The notes under the pieces are model-generated. The model saw nothing but the letters and a program-made list of their open reading frames with translations. It did not search any database and had not been told where the DNA came from. Shown here one piece after another: positions 9,109 to 18,844 of a stretch of DNA of 64,000 nucleotides (positions within the stretch are counted from its first letter, which is position 1; every line of letters starts with the position of its first letter). The translations under genes and the position numbers were made by a program. This DNA comes from Salinimicrobium catena. GTDB lineage: Bacteria > Bacteroidota > Bacteroidia > Flavobacteriales > Flavobacteriaceae. The stretch is taken from the NCBI RefSeq assembly GCF_900102915.1, contig NZ_FNGG01000002.1, forward strand, positions 399,097 through 463,096, given 5' to 3'.

Positions 9109-10284
9109 CTAGACCTTTTTGCAGACAAGTACTATCTTTTCCTCACTTTTGAGAGTGGTGAAAAACAGGTAATGTTCCCCCCCGTCCTTCAGCTTAAGCT
9201 GTTTTCTCAAACTTGCCACGCTTTCAGAAAAATTTCGGGTGGTAATATGCGCCTTCTTCAGATCAAGTTCTGCCTTCAACTTTTTCTTTTTGAATGGAAG
9301 GGTTTTGAGGACATGAAAACGTCTTCCGGGAAAATCCTTTAGCTCTTTGGAAGTATAGAGATGTGAGTTTGTGTGTAGTTTCAAAAGTGCAAAATCTTCG
9401 GAAATAGCATCAAAAAGTCCGCTTTTCATTACAGCAGCATTCGGTTCATACAGGTAGGCCAAAGGCTCGCTGAACCTCACTGTATGTTCATTGCCCCAAT
9501 AATTTTCGTAAACCTGCCTTTCCTTTTTTCCAAAGTTGATGGTTTTGATCTTAATTTCTTCGGAAGGCTCCTGCTTTAAAATCCATAAAAGCTCTTTCAC
9601 ATCATTTTCAACGGCGACAATGTGTATTTCATGAACATTTTTCAGTTCCCGTAGTCCGGCTTTCAGGTCAAGGAGGGGAGAGGTTTTTATAAGTATATTT
9701 TTTCCTTTCTCCAAAAGCAGATCTATATTTTCCGGAACATTGGGCAGGCAATCAGAAAGCTGAAAGATCCTTCCGCCGGCATCGTCTCTCCTGGAAGGAT
9801 CAATATAGATCCAGTTAAAAAGTTCAAAGGAATTTCTAATAAATTCTATTCCGTTCCCAAGGTAAACTGAGACATTTTCAGCACCCAAGACTTCAAAATT
9901 ATGAGAGGCAATTTCAGAAAGTTCTTCATTCAGTTCGCAGTGGATCACCCTTTGAAAATTTCGGGATAAGAAATAGGAATCAATTCCGAAGCCACCGGTA
10001 ACATCTACAATAGAATTGCCTTCTATAAGAGAAGCTTTATACGCGGCTGTTGTCTCTGAAGAGGTCTGTTCCAGGTTTAACGTTGGAGGATAAATTATTC
10101 CGCGCGTTTTGAACCAGGTGGGGAGTTTCTTTTCAGCTTTTTTCTTTCCGGTAAGTTGTACGGCCAGTTCCTGTGCAGATACGCCGGGAAAAGGGCTCCC
10201 TTTAAAAACTATTTTTGATACATCTTCCCTGAAGTTTTTTTCCAGGTAAATTTGGACCTCTTTATGCAAAAGAGAATTATTCAT
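9109..10284 (-). CDS. SAM-dependent methyltransferase with THUMP-like domain (PG_1098-like)
   Basis: This Rossmann-fold class I methyltransferase has SAM-binding motif I at VDVTGGFGIDSYFLS, followed by an acidic strand end (HCELNEEL) and an IYIDPSRRD motif. The N-terminal part and the C-terminal THUMP-like part match the Bacteroidota PG_1098 family, which is thought to act on RNA. The target is unknown. It is the last gene of the leftward operon and its ATG directly abuts the stop of the AI-2E family gene. The RNA-modification neighbours (TsaD, RsmE, TrmH) fit an RNA substrate. Confidence 0.8.
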   Translation of the reverse strand: MNNSLLHKEVQIYLEKNFREDVSKIVFKGSPFPGVSAQELAVQLTGKKKAEKKLPTWFKTRGIIYPPTLNLEQTSSETTAAYKASLIEGNSIVDVTGGFGIDSYFLSRNFQRVIHCELNEELSEIASHNFEVLGAENVSVYLGNGIEFIRNSFELFNWIYIDPSRRDDAGGRIFQLSDCLPNVPENIDLLLEKGKNILIKTSPLLDLKAGLRELKNVHEIHIVAVENDVKELLWILKQEPSEEIKIKTINFGKKERQVYENYWGNEHTVRFSEPLAYLYEPNAAVMKSGLFDAISEDFALLKLHTNSHLYTSKELKDFPGRRFHVLKTLPFKKKKLKAELDLKKAHITTRNFSESVASLRKQLKLKDGGEHYLFFTTLKSEEKIVLVCKKV

Positions 10285-11373
10285 CTACAGATCGCGTGTT
10301 AATCGCTTCACGATCTTATATTCGCTCAAAGATTCCTTGGCGATCACCTTTATGGCGGTATAAAAAGGCACTGCGACGATCATTCCCATAATTCCTGAAG
10401 TTAATCCGGCGATAAGGATCACCAGGAAGATCTCCAGGGGATGAGAACGTACACTCGCTCCAAAAATAAGCGGCTGGTTGATGAAGTTGTCGATAAGCTG
10501 ACAAATAATGTAACCAGACATTACATAAATAAGCTGCGGCAGGATGATGGTTTGGAAATCGGCTCCCAGGTTACTGGAGATCACGAAAAGTGAAATCAGA
10601 ATCCCTGCGATTATCGGCCCCAGGTATGGGATGATATTAAGAAATGCGCAGATGAACGCAATAGCAATTGGATTATCGATCTCAAAGATTGAAAGAAGGA
10701 TGCTGTAGAGAACAAAAAGTACAGTTATTTGCAAAGTGAGGCCTACAAAGTAACGGGAAAGCAGGATCTTGATCTTGTTGAACACCCTCTGGAATTTCTC
10801 CTCATGGCCCTGGTTCGCAAAGACCAGGATACTGTTCAGCATTAACTTACTGTCCTTCAGGAAAAAGAAGGAGATGAAGATCACTGAAAATACGGCGATA
10901 GCAGCCGCTCCCAGTATTCCGAAGAAATTGTTCAGGTAAGTGGGAATGGTAGAAAGGTCAAAGTTACGGGCGAATTCCGTTTGTTTGATCCCTTCAATAA
11001 TGTCAATTTCATCCACGCCCAGGTAATTGTTTATCTGAGTGTTTAGTTCGTTAAGATCGCGAGTAAAAGCGTCCATATCTATCTGCCCCAGGTTCTTGCT
11101 TTGTTCCACCACGATAGGAATGAAAATGGTAATGAGTCCAATGAACATGGAAACCACCAGCAGTAAAACCATGACCACGGCGATCTTGTTGGGAAGCCTT
11201 AACCGGTTGCGCAGAAAGATGACCACCGGTCGCCCCACCAGCGAAATTACACCGGCAACCGCGATATACAGGAGGACAGATTGTATCTCATAGAGGAAGT
11301 ACAGCAGAAATACCACCCCGAGCAAAATACCAATGGCCCTTAAAATTCCGTAGGATAACTCTTTCTCGTTCAC
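10285..11373 (-). CDS. AI-2E family transporter (PerM/YdiK-like membrane protein)
   Basis: This 362-residue integral membrane protein has about eight hydrophobic segments. Two lie near the N-terminus (GILRAIGILLGVVFLLYFL onward), followed by a soluble stretch (about 90-140) and a dense C-terminal set with the family's NIIPYLGPIIAG motif. The family includes TqsA and Na+/H+ antiporter-like members. Actual cargo varies and cannot be told here. It starts at GTG 11373, 19 bases after the TrmH-type gene. Confidence 0.88.
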   Translation of the reverse strand: MNEKELSYGILRAIGILLGVVFLLYFLYEIQSVLLYIAVAGVISLVGRPVVIFLRNRLRLPNKIAVVMVLLLVVSMFIGLITIFIPIVVEQSKNLGQIDMDAFTRDLNELNTQINNYLGVDEIDIIEGIKQTEFARNFDLSTIPTYLNNFFGILGAAAIAVFSVIFISFFFLKDSKLMLNSILVFANQGHEEKFQRVFNKIKILLSRYFVGLTLQITVLFVLYSILLSIFEIDNPIAIAFICAFLNIIPYLGPIIAGILISLFVISSNLGADFQTIILPQLIYVMSGYIICQLIDNFINQPLIFGASVRSHPLEIFLVILIAGLTSGIMGMIVAVPFYTAIKVIAKESLSEYKIVKRLTRDL

Positions 11374-11392
11374 GAAGTAAATATATTATTTC

Positions 11393-11911
11393 TCATTTAA
11401 CTGGCTGCAGGCTTTTTGTTATTTCGAACAGGGCGATGCCGGCGGCCTGCGCCACGTTCATGCTGCTGTTCTTTCCGAACATATTGATATGCAGATGTTC
11501 ATCGGCTAATTTTAAGACCTCTTCGTCGATACCTGAATTTTCATTTCCCAGGACAAGCGCTATTTTTTCGAACCTGTCATACTTAAGGGAATCAACAGGT
11601 AAACTCCCTTCACTTATCTCCAGGGCAAGGATGCTGTAACCTTCTTGAGCAAGTTTCCTGCAGGCATCGACGGCGCTTTCCTGTTCTTCAGAAATAACAT
11701 TTTTGATAGTGGCTCGTGCCGTTCTTTTTACTCTGCTGCTGTTAAGGTCAGAAAAACTGCTGCCGCAAAAGATCATTTTTTCTATACTGAAGGCATCTGC
11801 CAGCCGGAACAAACTGCCCACATTCGCCGGACCGGTAATTGAATCCAGCACTAGAACAATGGGGAATTTCTTTTCCTTAAAAGGAATGGCATCGTGAGAT
11901 AACTGTATCAA
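11393..11911 (-). CDS. TrmH-type (SpoU) RNA 2'-O-methyltransferase
   Basis: SPOUT-class enzyme predicted to methylate the ribose 2'-O of a tRNA or rRNA. It shows the three family motifs: an N-terminal NVGSLFRLADAF segment with the conserved Asn and Arg, LVLGNENSGI in the middle and a C-terminal SSMNVAQAAGIALFE. At 172 residues it is just the catalytic domain without a substrate-binding extension. It starts at TTG 11911, and its first four bases (TTGA) overlap the stop of the DUF4159 gene, so translation is probably coupled. The exact modified nucleotide cannot be assigned. Confidence 0.88.
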   Translation of the reverse strand: MIQLSHDAIPFKEKKFPIVLVLDSITGPANVGSLFRLADAFSIEKMIFCGSSFSDLNSSRVKRTARATIKNVISEEQESAVDACRKLAQEGYSILALEISEGSLPVDSLKYDRFEKIALVLGNENSGIDEEVLKLADEHLHINMFGKNSSMNVAQAAGIALFEITKSLQPVK

Positions 11912-12552
11912 TTCTGAAACGCGTATTTGATGATGTTCGCGCCCATTTGGAGCGCTTTCAGTCGTACTTCGGGCGGGTCATTGTGTACCTGTTCATTTTC
12001 CCAGCCGTCTCCCAGGTCGCTTTCGTACGTGAACAGGCAAATGAGCCGGTCTTTTTCAAAGATCCCGAAAGCCTGGGGCCGTTTTCTGTCGTGTTCATGG
12101 ATCTTTGGAAGACCTTCAGGAAAGGGATAAGCGCTGCTGAAAATGGGGTGATCTGTTGGAAGTTCAACTAATTCTTTCTCTGGGAATACTTTTTTGAGCT
12201 CCCTTCTTACGAATTCGTTCATTCCGTAATTATCGTCAATGTGCAGAAAACCGCCGCTCATCAGATAATTCCGAAGGTTTTCGGCATCTTCTTCAGTAAA
12301 GAAAACATTTCCGTGGCCGGTCATATGCACGAAGGGATATTGAAAAATATCAATGCTTCCCGGTTCAACGGTTTCAGGATCGGGATCTATGGAAGTGGAA
12401 AGGTTTTCATTGCAGAACTTTATAAGATTTGGCAAAGAAGTAGGATTGCCGTACCAGTCACCACCTCCCTTATATTTAAGAACGGCGATCTCCTGCCCGT
12501 GCAACACTAAAGTAGCGGGTAAAAATATCAAGATGAGCAGGACTTTTTTCAT
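11908..12552 (-). CDS. DUF4159 domain protein, exported
   Basis: A 214-residue protein with a clear N-terminal signal peptide (KKVLLILIFLPATLVLHG, cleavage near the following Gln), so periplasmic or envelope located. The rest matches the DUF4159 family (GGGDWYGN, HMTGHGN, GGFLHIDDNYG), which has a glutamine-amidotransferase-like fold in some proteins. No enzymatic role is established. It is placed among RNA-modification genes in a leftward operon and shares four bases with the TrmH-type gene. Confidence 0.85.
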   Translation of the reverse strand: MKKVLLILIFLPATLVLHGQEIAVLKYKGGGDWYGNPTSLPNLIKFCNENLSTSIDPDPETVEPGSIDIFQYPFVHMTGHGNVFFTEEDAENLRNYLMSGGFLHIDDNYGMNEFVRRELKKVFPEKELVELPTDHPIFSSAYPFPEGLPKIHEHDRKRPQAFGIFEKDRLICLFTYESDLGDGWENEQVHNDPPEVRLKALQMGANIIKYAFQN

Positions 12553-12597
12553 GCTGTAAAACGTAAAAATAAGAAATAAAGAGAATGCCGAACAGGT

Positions 12598-13311
12598 TTA
12601 TTCAGTTTCGTTCAAAAGGGCGGCAGTGTGGCAGGCCACTATGGCAGCTGTCTCAGTACGAAGCCTGCTGCTGCCAAGACTTACCGCTTCCCAACTATTC
12701 TTCAAGGCGGTACTGATCTCATCCGGTGAAAAATCTCCCTCGGGCCCTATCAGTATCGTCACCTGCGCTCCTTTTTTCAGTCTTTTTGAAAGCAGGTTCT
12801 TTTCGGCATCTTCCTCGCAATGGGCAATGAATTTCTGCCCTGGGATTTCTCTTTCTACCAGCTCTGTAAAAGATACGGGCTCGTTCAACACAGGGAAACG
12901 AGTGTGCAATGACTGTTTTAATGCGCTTTGCAAAACCCTTTCGTAACGGTTCAGCTTCACCACCTTTCTTTCGCTATGGTCACAAATTACAGGGGTGATC
13001 TCTTGTACACCTATCTCAGTAGCCTTTTCCAGGAACCATTCGTAACGGTCGTTCATTTTGGTGGGAGCCACAACCATATGCAGGTGATAGGGGGCGGGCG
13101 GGGCTTCTTCAGAACTTAAGACCCTTGCCGTACAGCTGTTCTGGTTCGCGGCGATAAGTTCGGTCACAAAGAGCCATCCTTTCCCGTTGGTAAGGTGTAA
13201 CTGGTCTCCTTCCTTCTTTCGCAAGACCTTTACGATATGTTTGCTTTCCTCGCGAGGAAAGACCACTTCCTTGTCTCCCGGAGCCACTTCTGGATGGTAG
13301 AATAACTGCAT
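12598..13311 (-). CDS. rsmE: 16S rRNA (uracil-1498-N3)-methyltransferase RsmE
   Basis: SPOUT-type enzyme that methylates N3 of U1498 in 16S rRNA within assembled 30S subunits. The length (237 residues) is normal. An N-terminal PUA-like domain is followed by the catalytic domain with KATEIGVQEITP, the knot region ILIGPEGDF and the C-terminal LGSSRLRTETA motif. It starts at ATG 13311, four bases after the TsaD stop, so it belongs to the same leftward operon. Confidence 0.95.
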   Translation of the reverse strand: MQLFYHPEVAPGDKEVVFPREESKHIVKVLRKKEGDQLHLTNGKGWLFVTELIAANQNSCTARVLSSEEAPPAPYHLHMVVAPTKMNDRYEWFLEKATEIGVQEITPVICDHSERKVVKLNRYERVLQSALKQSLHTRFPVLNEPVSFTELVEREIPGQKFIAHCEEDAEKNLLSKRLKKGAQVTILIGPEGDFSPDEISTALKNSWEAVSLGSSRLRTETAAIVACHTAALLNETE

Positions 13312-13315
13312 AAAA

Positions 13316-14338
13316 TTACATTTTTATCCGGGCTTTGGCAGTGACTTCCATGTCTGCAAAATCGCCTGTCAGGTATTTATAATGTCCGGCGATGGCGATC
13401 ATCGCAGCATTGTCTGTGGTGTACTCAAACTTCGGAATAAAAGTTTTCCACCCGTACTTCTTTTCGGCTTCCTTCAGGGTCTTTCTTATTCCGCTGTTGG
13501 CTGAAACGCCACCGCCGATAGCGATCTGCCGAATTCCTGTCTGCTTCACCGCTTTTTTCATCTTATCCATGAGAATATTGATGATGGTATGCTGAATTGA
13601 AGCGCAGATATCTTCCAGGTTCTGGGAAATGAAATCTGGGTTTTCCTTTAATTCCTTCTGAATAAAGTAAAGAATTGAGGTTTTGAGCCCACTAAAGCTG
13701 AAATTAAGGTCTCCCACTTTTGGTTTAGGGAACTGAAAAGCCTTTGGATTACCTTGTTGGGCATATTTGTCTACCAAAGGCCCGCCGGGATAGGGAAGGC
13801 CCAGAATTTTCGCGCTTTTATCAAAGGCTTCTCCTACGGCATCGTCCAAAGTTTGTCCTATGACTTCCATCTCAAAATAATCGGAAACCTTGACCACCTG
13901 GGTATGTCCTCCGCTGATCGTTAGGGCTAAAAAGGGGAATTCAGGCTTGTCAAAACCTTCTTCCTCTATGAAATGCGCCAGAATGTGAGCCTGCATATGG
14001 TTCACATCTATCAGCGGAATGTTAAGACCAAGTGCCATAGATTTCGCAAAAGAAGTACCTACCAGGAGCGAACCCATTAACCCGGGGCCGCGGGTGAAAG
14101 CAATGGCTGTAAGGTCTTTTTTGGTGATACCGGCCCGATCTAGAGCCTCGTGGATCACCGGCACTATGTTCTGCTGGTGCGCCCTGGAAGCCAGTTCTGG
14201 CACCACGCCGCCATACTTTTTATGGACCTCCTGGGTGGCTACAACATTGGAAAGTATTTTGCCGTTGCAAAGAACAGCTGCGGCCGTATCATCACAGGAA
14301 GATTCAATGCCGAGAATATATATTTTTTGTGAAGCCAT
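13316..14338 (-). CDS. tsaD: tRNA N6-adenosine threonylcarbamoyltransferase TsaD
   Basis: Catalytic subunit for threonylcarbamoyl transfer to A37 of ANN-decoding tRNAs, acting with TsaB, TsaC and TsaE. The ASKHA fold is intact: GIESSCDDTA at the N-terminus, the metal-binding NHMQAH motif, and GGGVSAN near residue 260. Its length of 340 residues is typical. It is first in the leftward operon to 9109 and is divergent from tamB. Confidence 0.97.
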   Translation of the reverse strand: MASQKIYILGIESSCDDTAAAVLCNGKILSNVVATQEVHKKYGGVVPELASRAHQQNIVPVIHEALDRAGITKKDLTAIAFTRGPGLMGSLLVGTSFAKSMALGLNIPLIDVNHMQAHILAHFIEEEGFDKPEFPFLALTISGGHTQVVKVSDYFEMEVIGQTLDDAVGEAFDKSAKILGLPYPGGPLVDKYAQQGNPKAFQFPKPKVGDLNFSFSGLKTSILYFIQKELKENPDFISQNLEDICASIQHTIINILMDKMKKAVKQTGIRQIAIGGGVSANSGIRKTLKEAEKKYGWKTFIPKFEYTTDNAAMIAIAGHYKYLTGDFADMEVTAKARIKM

Positions 14339-14376
14339 CTTTATGATTTAGGCCTGAAAATTGTTAATATTGTTCG

Positions 14377-14405
14377 CAAAGTTATAACATAAAAATCCTA
14401 TCAAA
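14377..14405 (-). promoter_or_regulatory. Possible promoter of the tsaD operon
   Basis: On the minus strand a TAACTTTG box (14377-14384) matches TAnnTTTG exactly. A TTTG (14402-14405) lies 17 bases upstream, slightly closer than the usual 19. The predicted start of transcription is about 30 bases before the tsaD ATG. Confidence 0.45.
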
Positions 14406-14432
14406 AAATTCTGGAAAATACTGGGTAAAACA

Positions 14433-17400
14433 GTGGTCGCGCTGTTGCTTCTTTTTATCATTTTACTGATAGTGTTTTCTATTCCCTCTGTTCAGACTTC
14501 CGTAGCGAGAAAGATCACTAACTCCCTGAAGGAGAACAAAGATGTGGACATAACCATTGGCAAGGTGGGGATCACTTATGGAGGGAGAATGGATCTTAGG
14601 GATGTGCTTATTCGTGACCACCACCAGGATACGCTGATCTTTTCTGAGAAGGTGACAACCTCGCTTACCAGCTTTAAAAGTTTGTTCAATAATAATCCTG
14701 TTTTAGGAAATACTACCGCGCACGACCTGCAATTTGACCTCAAGATCTATGAAGGGGAGAACCGCGATAACCTTAATGTCTTCCTGAATAAGCTCAAATC
14801 TGAAAAAAAGAAGAAATCTTCTTCTTTTGTCATGGCCATTAACGACCTGGAGGTGATAAACGGGCATTTCAGCTACATGAATGAAAATGCCAATAACCCG
14901 GAGATCCTTGTGCTCAATGACCTTAACCTGAATGCCGATGATTTTCTGCTGGAAAATTCAGATATAAGTGTAGACGTAAGAAAACTTTCCGCCCTTGAAA
15001 AAAGAGGGCTGGAAATCGATTTTTTGAGCACTAATTTTTCTTATACCAGCGAAGCGATGACACTCGCTGACCTGCAGATTATTACACCACAGTCAAATGT
15101 GGAGGCCAATATCGTTTTTGACACCCGCCAGGGATTTTCGAATTTTGTGAACACAGTTCCCATTACCGCCGACTTCAGACAATCCACCATCTCAACAACC
15201 GACCTGAAACCGTTTTACAGGGAATTCGGAAATGACGAGATCTTTTCCTTTTCTACAGTGTTGGAAGGACAGTTGAATAATTTCACCCTTACCGATTTCC
15301 AGATGGAAGGCCTTGACAGGACCCGCCTTTCCGGAGAATTACGGGTTAAGAACGTCATGCCTGGGGCAGAGGAGAACTTTTCTATTCAGGGAGATATGGA
15401 AGAACTGGCCACCAATTATTATGATCTGGTGAACCTGCTGCCGGGACTGCTGCGGGAAAAGCTTCCTGAAGATCTGGTAGAATTCGGAAATGTGCATTTG
15501 CATGGGGATGTCTTTGTTTCTGCCAATTCCCTTATTGTAGATGCCGATGTTTTTTCACAGTTAGGGACAGCCGATGTTGATCTTGAGATGGAAGATTACC
15601 GCCATACGGCCGAAGCATCTTATTCCGGCCACCTGGAGGTGAAAAATTTCAATCTCGGGAAACTTTTTGAGGTAAGGGATCTTGGAAATACTTCTTTTAA
15701 TATCAACTTCAGCGGAAAAGGGCTTTCCGCAGAAACGCTTAATTCCCAGGTACGCGGAAGGATCTCGAAACTGGTATATAAAGGCTATGCCTACAATAAT
15801 CTTAAAATACGGGGTACCCTGAAAGCGCCGGTTTTCAACGGGAACTTCATCTCCCTTGATCCAAACCTGCAGATGGAATTCAACGGGTTGGTAGATTTTT
15901 CAGAAGGAACCAATATTTACGATTTTGAAGCCTCTGTAGCTCACGCCGACCTGGCAAAGATGAACCTGGTGCAAAGGGACAGCCTGAGCGTGTTTAAGGG
16001 AGATATTATCATGAACATGCGCGGTACCAACCTGAATGATCTTGCCGGGAACATTCTGCTGCTGCATACTTCTTACGAAAACGAGAACGACAGGTACATG
16101 TTCAATGATCTCAGCATCAGTTCAAGTTTTGATGGCCCGGTAAGAACCATCACCGTAAATTCTCCAGATGTGATCAACGGAAGCGTGGAGGGAGTGTTCG
16201 ATATCAAAGAGGTGCCGGCGCTGGTGGAAAATGCCGTGGGAAGCCTCTATACCAATTACCGCCCCAACAAGATCACCACAGATCAATACCTCTCATTCAA
16301 TTTTGATATTTACAATAAAATAGTGGAGGTGTTCTTTCCGCAGATAACCCTGGCGCCAAATACCTTTATTCGTGGAAGTGTGGAGTCTGATGAATCTGAG
16401 TTCAGGCTTGCCTTCAAATCGCCTAAAATAGAAGCTTTTAATAACCTTTTTGATCAGGTAAATATCCAGGTAGACAACTCAAACCCGCTTTTCAATACTT
16501 TCATAGAAATTGATAGTGTGGCGACCGGGATCTATAGTATTGCCGATTTTAATCTGATTAATGTTACCCTTAATGACACCTTGTTCGTACGTTCGGAATT
16601 TCGTGGAGGGCCAAAGAATAATGACGAGTACAATCTCAACCTGTACCACACTATCAATGAGAATAACAATTCCGTGGTGGGGCTGCAACGTTCAGACATC
16701 AAATTCAAGGAAAGTGTATGGCAGCTTAACGCCAAAAATAACAGGTCAAACAGGGTGATCTTTGATAAGGGGCTGCAAAACCTAAGGGTGGATTCCCTGG
16801 TGCTCAGTCATCAGAATGAAGAGATCAGGCTTACCGGCGAGATGCGGGATACCACCTACAAAGATTTCAAAATGCAGTTTGAGAACGTGGACCTGTATAA
16901 GATCACTCCCGAAATTGACAAGCTGGAAATGGGCGGTGTTGTTAACGGAAATTTGAATCTACTGCAGCAAAATGGAGCTTACTATCCCAATACTTCACTT
17001 ACCATCAGTGATCTGGTGATCAATGATGAACTTTTAGGGAATCTGAACATCGATGTTATGGGGAACAGGGATCTTAGTTTCTACAATGTGAATACGACAC
17101 TACGGAACGAAGGTTTGGAGTCTTTATCGGCCATTGGAGAAATAGAAGTTGATGATGATCCCACCATAAACCTGGATGTTGACCTGCGGAATTTTAACAT
17201 GGAGGCCTTTAGCCCGATTGGAGGAGATGTGATCAATAATATCCGTGGTTATGTTTCGGGTAGTGCCGATGTCACCGGAAGTTATAAGAATCCCGACTTC
17301 ACAGGCAGATTGTTCTTGAAAAAGGCCGGGCTTAGCATTCCTTACCTGGAGGTGGACTACAGGTTTGAAGACAATGCAGTGGTCAATCTATCAAAGCAGC

Positions 17401-18839
17401 AGTTCGAGTTCGAAGATATCGAGATCACCGACACCAGGTATAACACCACCGGAACTTTGGGAGGTACCATCTCTCATACCAACTTCAAAAAATGGATCCT
17501 GGGGCTGAATCTTTCTACGAACCGGCTTTTGGTTCTCGATACCGAGCTGGAGGAAGAATCTCTTTACTACGGAACCGCCTTTATGGGAGGGAATGCTTCC
17601 ATATATGGACCAACTTCAGAACTGGTAATTGATGTAGTGGGAACCACCCGCCGCGGAACCGTCTTTAAAATTCCTATTTCTGACACCGAAAGCATTGGGG
17701 ATAATTCCTTTATCAATTTTTTGAGTCCTGAAGAGAAAGCAGCTCGTCTTGCCGGAGAGGAAATAGAGGTAGAGGAGGTGAAAGGCCTTGAACTTAATTT
17801 TGATCTTGATGTCACCAGCGACGCGCTGGTGGAACTGGATGTCGACGGAAGCATACTGAGAGGACGGGGAGCCGGAACTCTTTTGATAGAGATCAACACC
17901 CTTGGGAAATTCAATATGTGGGGGGACTTTATCGCAACTACCGGCGAATATATTTTTAATTACGGAGCGCTTCAAAAGCGATTCGACGTACGACCCGGCG
18001 GAAGCATCAACTGGAGCGGAAGCCCCTTGCAGGCCGACCTTAACATGAGTGCGGTATATGAAGCTCATGCCAATCCCGCCATCATTCTGGATAATCCTGG
18101 AGTAAGTAGAAGGATCCCTGTAGATGTGGTGATCAATCTGCAAGGTGAACTGGTGCAGCCCGATATTTCCTTTGACCTGGAATATCCTAATGTGACTTCA
18201 GCGGTACGTTCTGAGTTGGAATATAAGATAGAGACCAGCGGTAATAGTGAGGCTCAGGCTTTCTCTTTACTGGCATTAGGACAATTCTATACCCCTGATG
18301 TGTTTGGAGGCAACGCCGGAAGTGCCATTTTAGGAGGGGTTTTCCAAAGTGCTTCTTCAGGGCTTTTCAGTAGCCTGGTAGGGGAGGATGGTGGTGTCTT
18401 TGAAGTAGGGCTTAATTACGAACAGGGCTCCAGGACCCCTGAACAATCTACCGCAGACCGTTTCGGGGTGACTCTTTCCACTCAGATAAGTGAACGCGTT
18501 TTGATCAACGGACAGGTGGGAGTGCCGGTAGGTGGGGTTACCGAAACAGTTATCGTTGGAAACATTGAAATTGAATTCCTCCTGAACGAGGAAGGAAACC
18601 TGAGGGCGAAGATCTTTAACCGGGAGAATAATATCCAGTATATAGGAGAAGAACTTGGCTTCACCCAGGGTGTCGGCCTGTCTTACCAGGTTGATTTTGA
18701 CACCTTCAAGGAATTGATCCAGAAGATCCTTGATAAGGAAATAGCAACTGCAGCTACCGAAGAGCCGCAGGAAGAGGAGAAGGAGGCTCAAAAAAGCCTT
18801 GCCCCGGATTATATTCGTTTCCCCGGGGAAGACAATTGA
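14433..18839 (+). CDS. tamB: TamB family translocation/assembly protein
   Basis: A very large inner-membrane-anchored periplasmic protein (at least 1468 residues) of the AsmA/TamB superfamily. The N-terminal hydrophobic anchor (ALLLLFIILLIVFSI) is followed by long beta-rich repeats and the conserved C-terminal TamB (DUF490) domain from about residue 1100, including the GEYIFNYG region. Such proteins bridge inner and outer membranes in lipid transport or outer-membrane protein assembly. The first standard start is GTG 14433, but this cuts off eleven in-frame codons reading IKKFWKILGKT, a typical basic lead-in to the anchor, so the true start may be at 14400 with an unusual ATC codon. LptD follows on the other strand. 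Confidence 0.93.
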   Translation: MVALLLLFIILLIVFSIPSVQTSVARKITNSLKENKDVDITIGKVGITYGGRMDLRDVLIRDHHQDTLIFSEKVTTSLTSFKSLFNNNPVLGNTTAHDLQFDLKIYEGENRDNLNVFLNKLKSEKKKKSSSFVMAINDLEVINGHFSYMNENANNPEILVLNDLNLNADDFLLENSDISVDVRKLSALEKRGLEIDFLSTNFSYTSEAMTLADLQIITPQSNVEANIVFDTRQGFSNFVNTVPITADFRQSTISTTDLKPFYREFGNDEIFSFSTVLEGQLNNFTLTDFQMEGLDRTRLSGELRVKNVMPGAEENFSIQGDMEELATNYYDLVNLLPGLLREKLPEDLVEFGNVHLHGDVFVSANSLIVDADVFSQLGTADVDLEMEDYRHTAEASYSGHLEVKNFNLGKLFEVRDLGNTSFNINFSGKGLSAETLNSQVRGRISKLVYKGYAYNNLKIRGTLKAPVFNGNFISLDPNLQMEFNGLVDFSEGTNIYDFEASVAHADLAKMNLVQRDSLSVFKGDIIMNMRGTNLNDLAGNILLLHTSYENENDRYMFNDLSISSSFDGPVRTITVNSPDVINGSVEGVFDIKEVPALVENAVGSLYTNYRPNKITTDQYLSFNFDIYNKIVEVFFPQITLAPNTFIRGSVESDESEFRLAFKSPKIEAFNNLFDQVNIQVDNSNPLFNTFIEIDSVATGIYSIADFNLINVTLNDTLFVRSEFRGGPKNNDEYNLNLYHTINENNNSVVGLQRSDIKFKESVWQLNAKNNRSNRVIFDKGLQNLRVDSLVLSHQNEEIRLTGEMRDTTYKDFKMQFENVDLYKITPEIDKLEMGGVVNGNLNLLQQNGAYYPNTSLTISDLVINDELLGNLNIDVMGNRDLSFYNVNTTLRNEGLESLSAIGEIEVDDDPTINLDVDLRNFNMEAFSPIGGDVINNIRGYVSGSADVTGSYKNPDFTGRLFLKKAGLSIPYLEVDYRFEDNAVVNLSKQQFEFEDIEITDTRYNTTGTLGGTISHTNFKKWILGLNLSTNRLLVLDTELEEESLYYGTAFMGGNASIYGPTSELVIDVVGTTRRGTVFKIPISDTESIGDNSFINFLSPEEKAARLAGEEIEVEEVKGLELNFDLDVTSDALVELDVDGSILRGRGAGTLLIEINTLGKFNMWGDFIATTGEYIFNYGALQKRFDVRPGGSINWSGSPLQADLNMSAVYEAHANPAIILDNPGVSRRIPVDVVINLQGELVQPDISFDLEYPNVTSAVRSELEYKIETSGNSEAQAFSLLALGQFYTPDVFGGNAGSAILGGVFQSASSGLFSSLVGEDGGVFEVGLNYEQGSRTPEQSTADRFGVTLSTQISERVLINGQVGVPVGGVTETVIVGNIEIEFLLNEEGNLRAKIFNRENNIQYIGEELGFTQGVGLSYQVDFDTFKELIQKILDKEIATAATEEPQEEEKEAQKSLAPDYIRFPGEDN

Positions 18840-18844
18840 TATAA

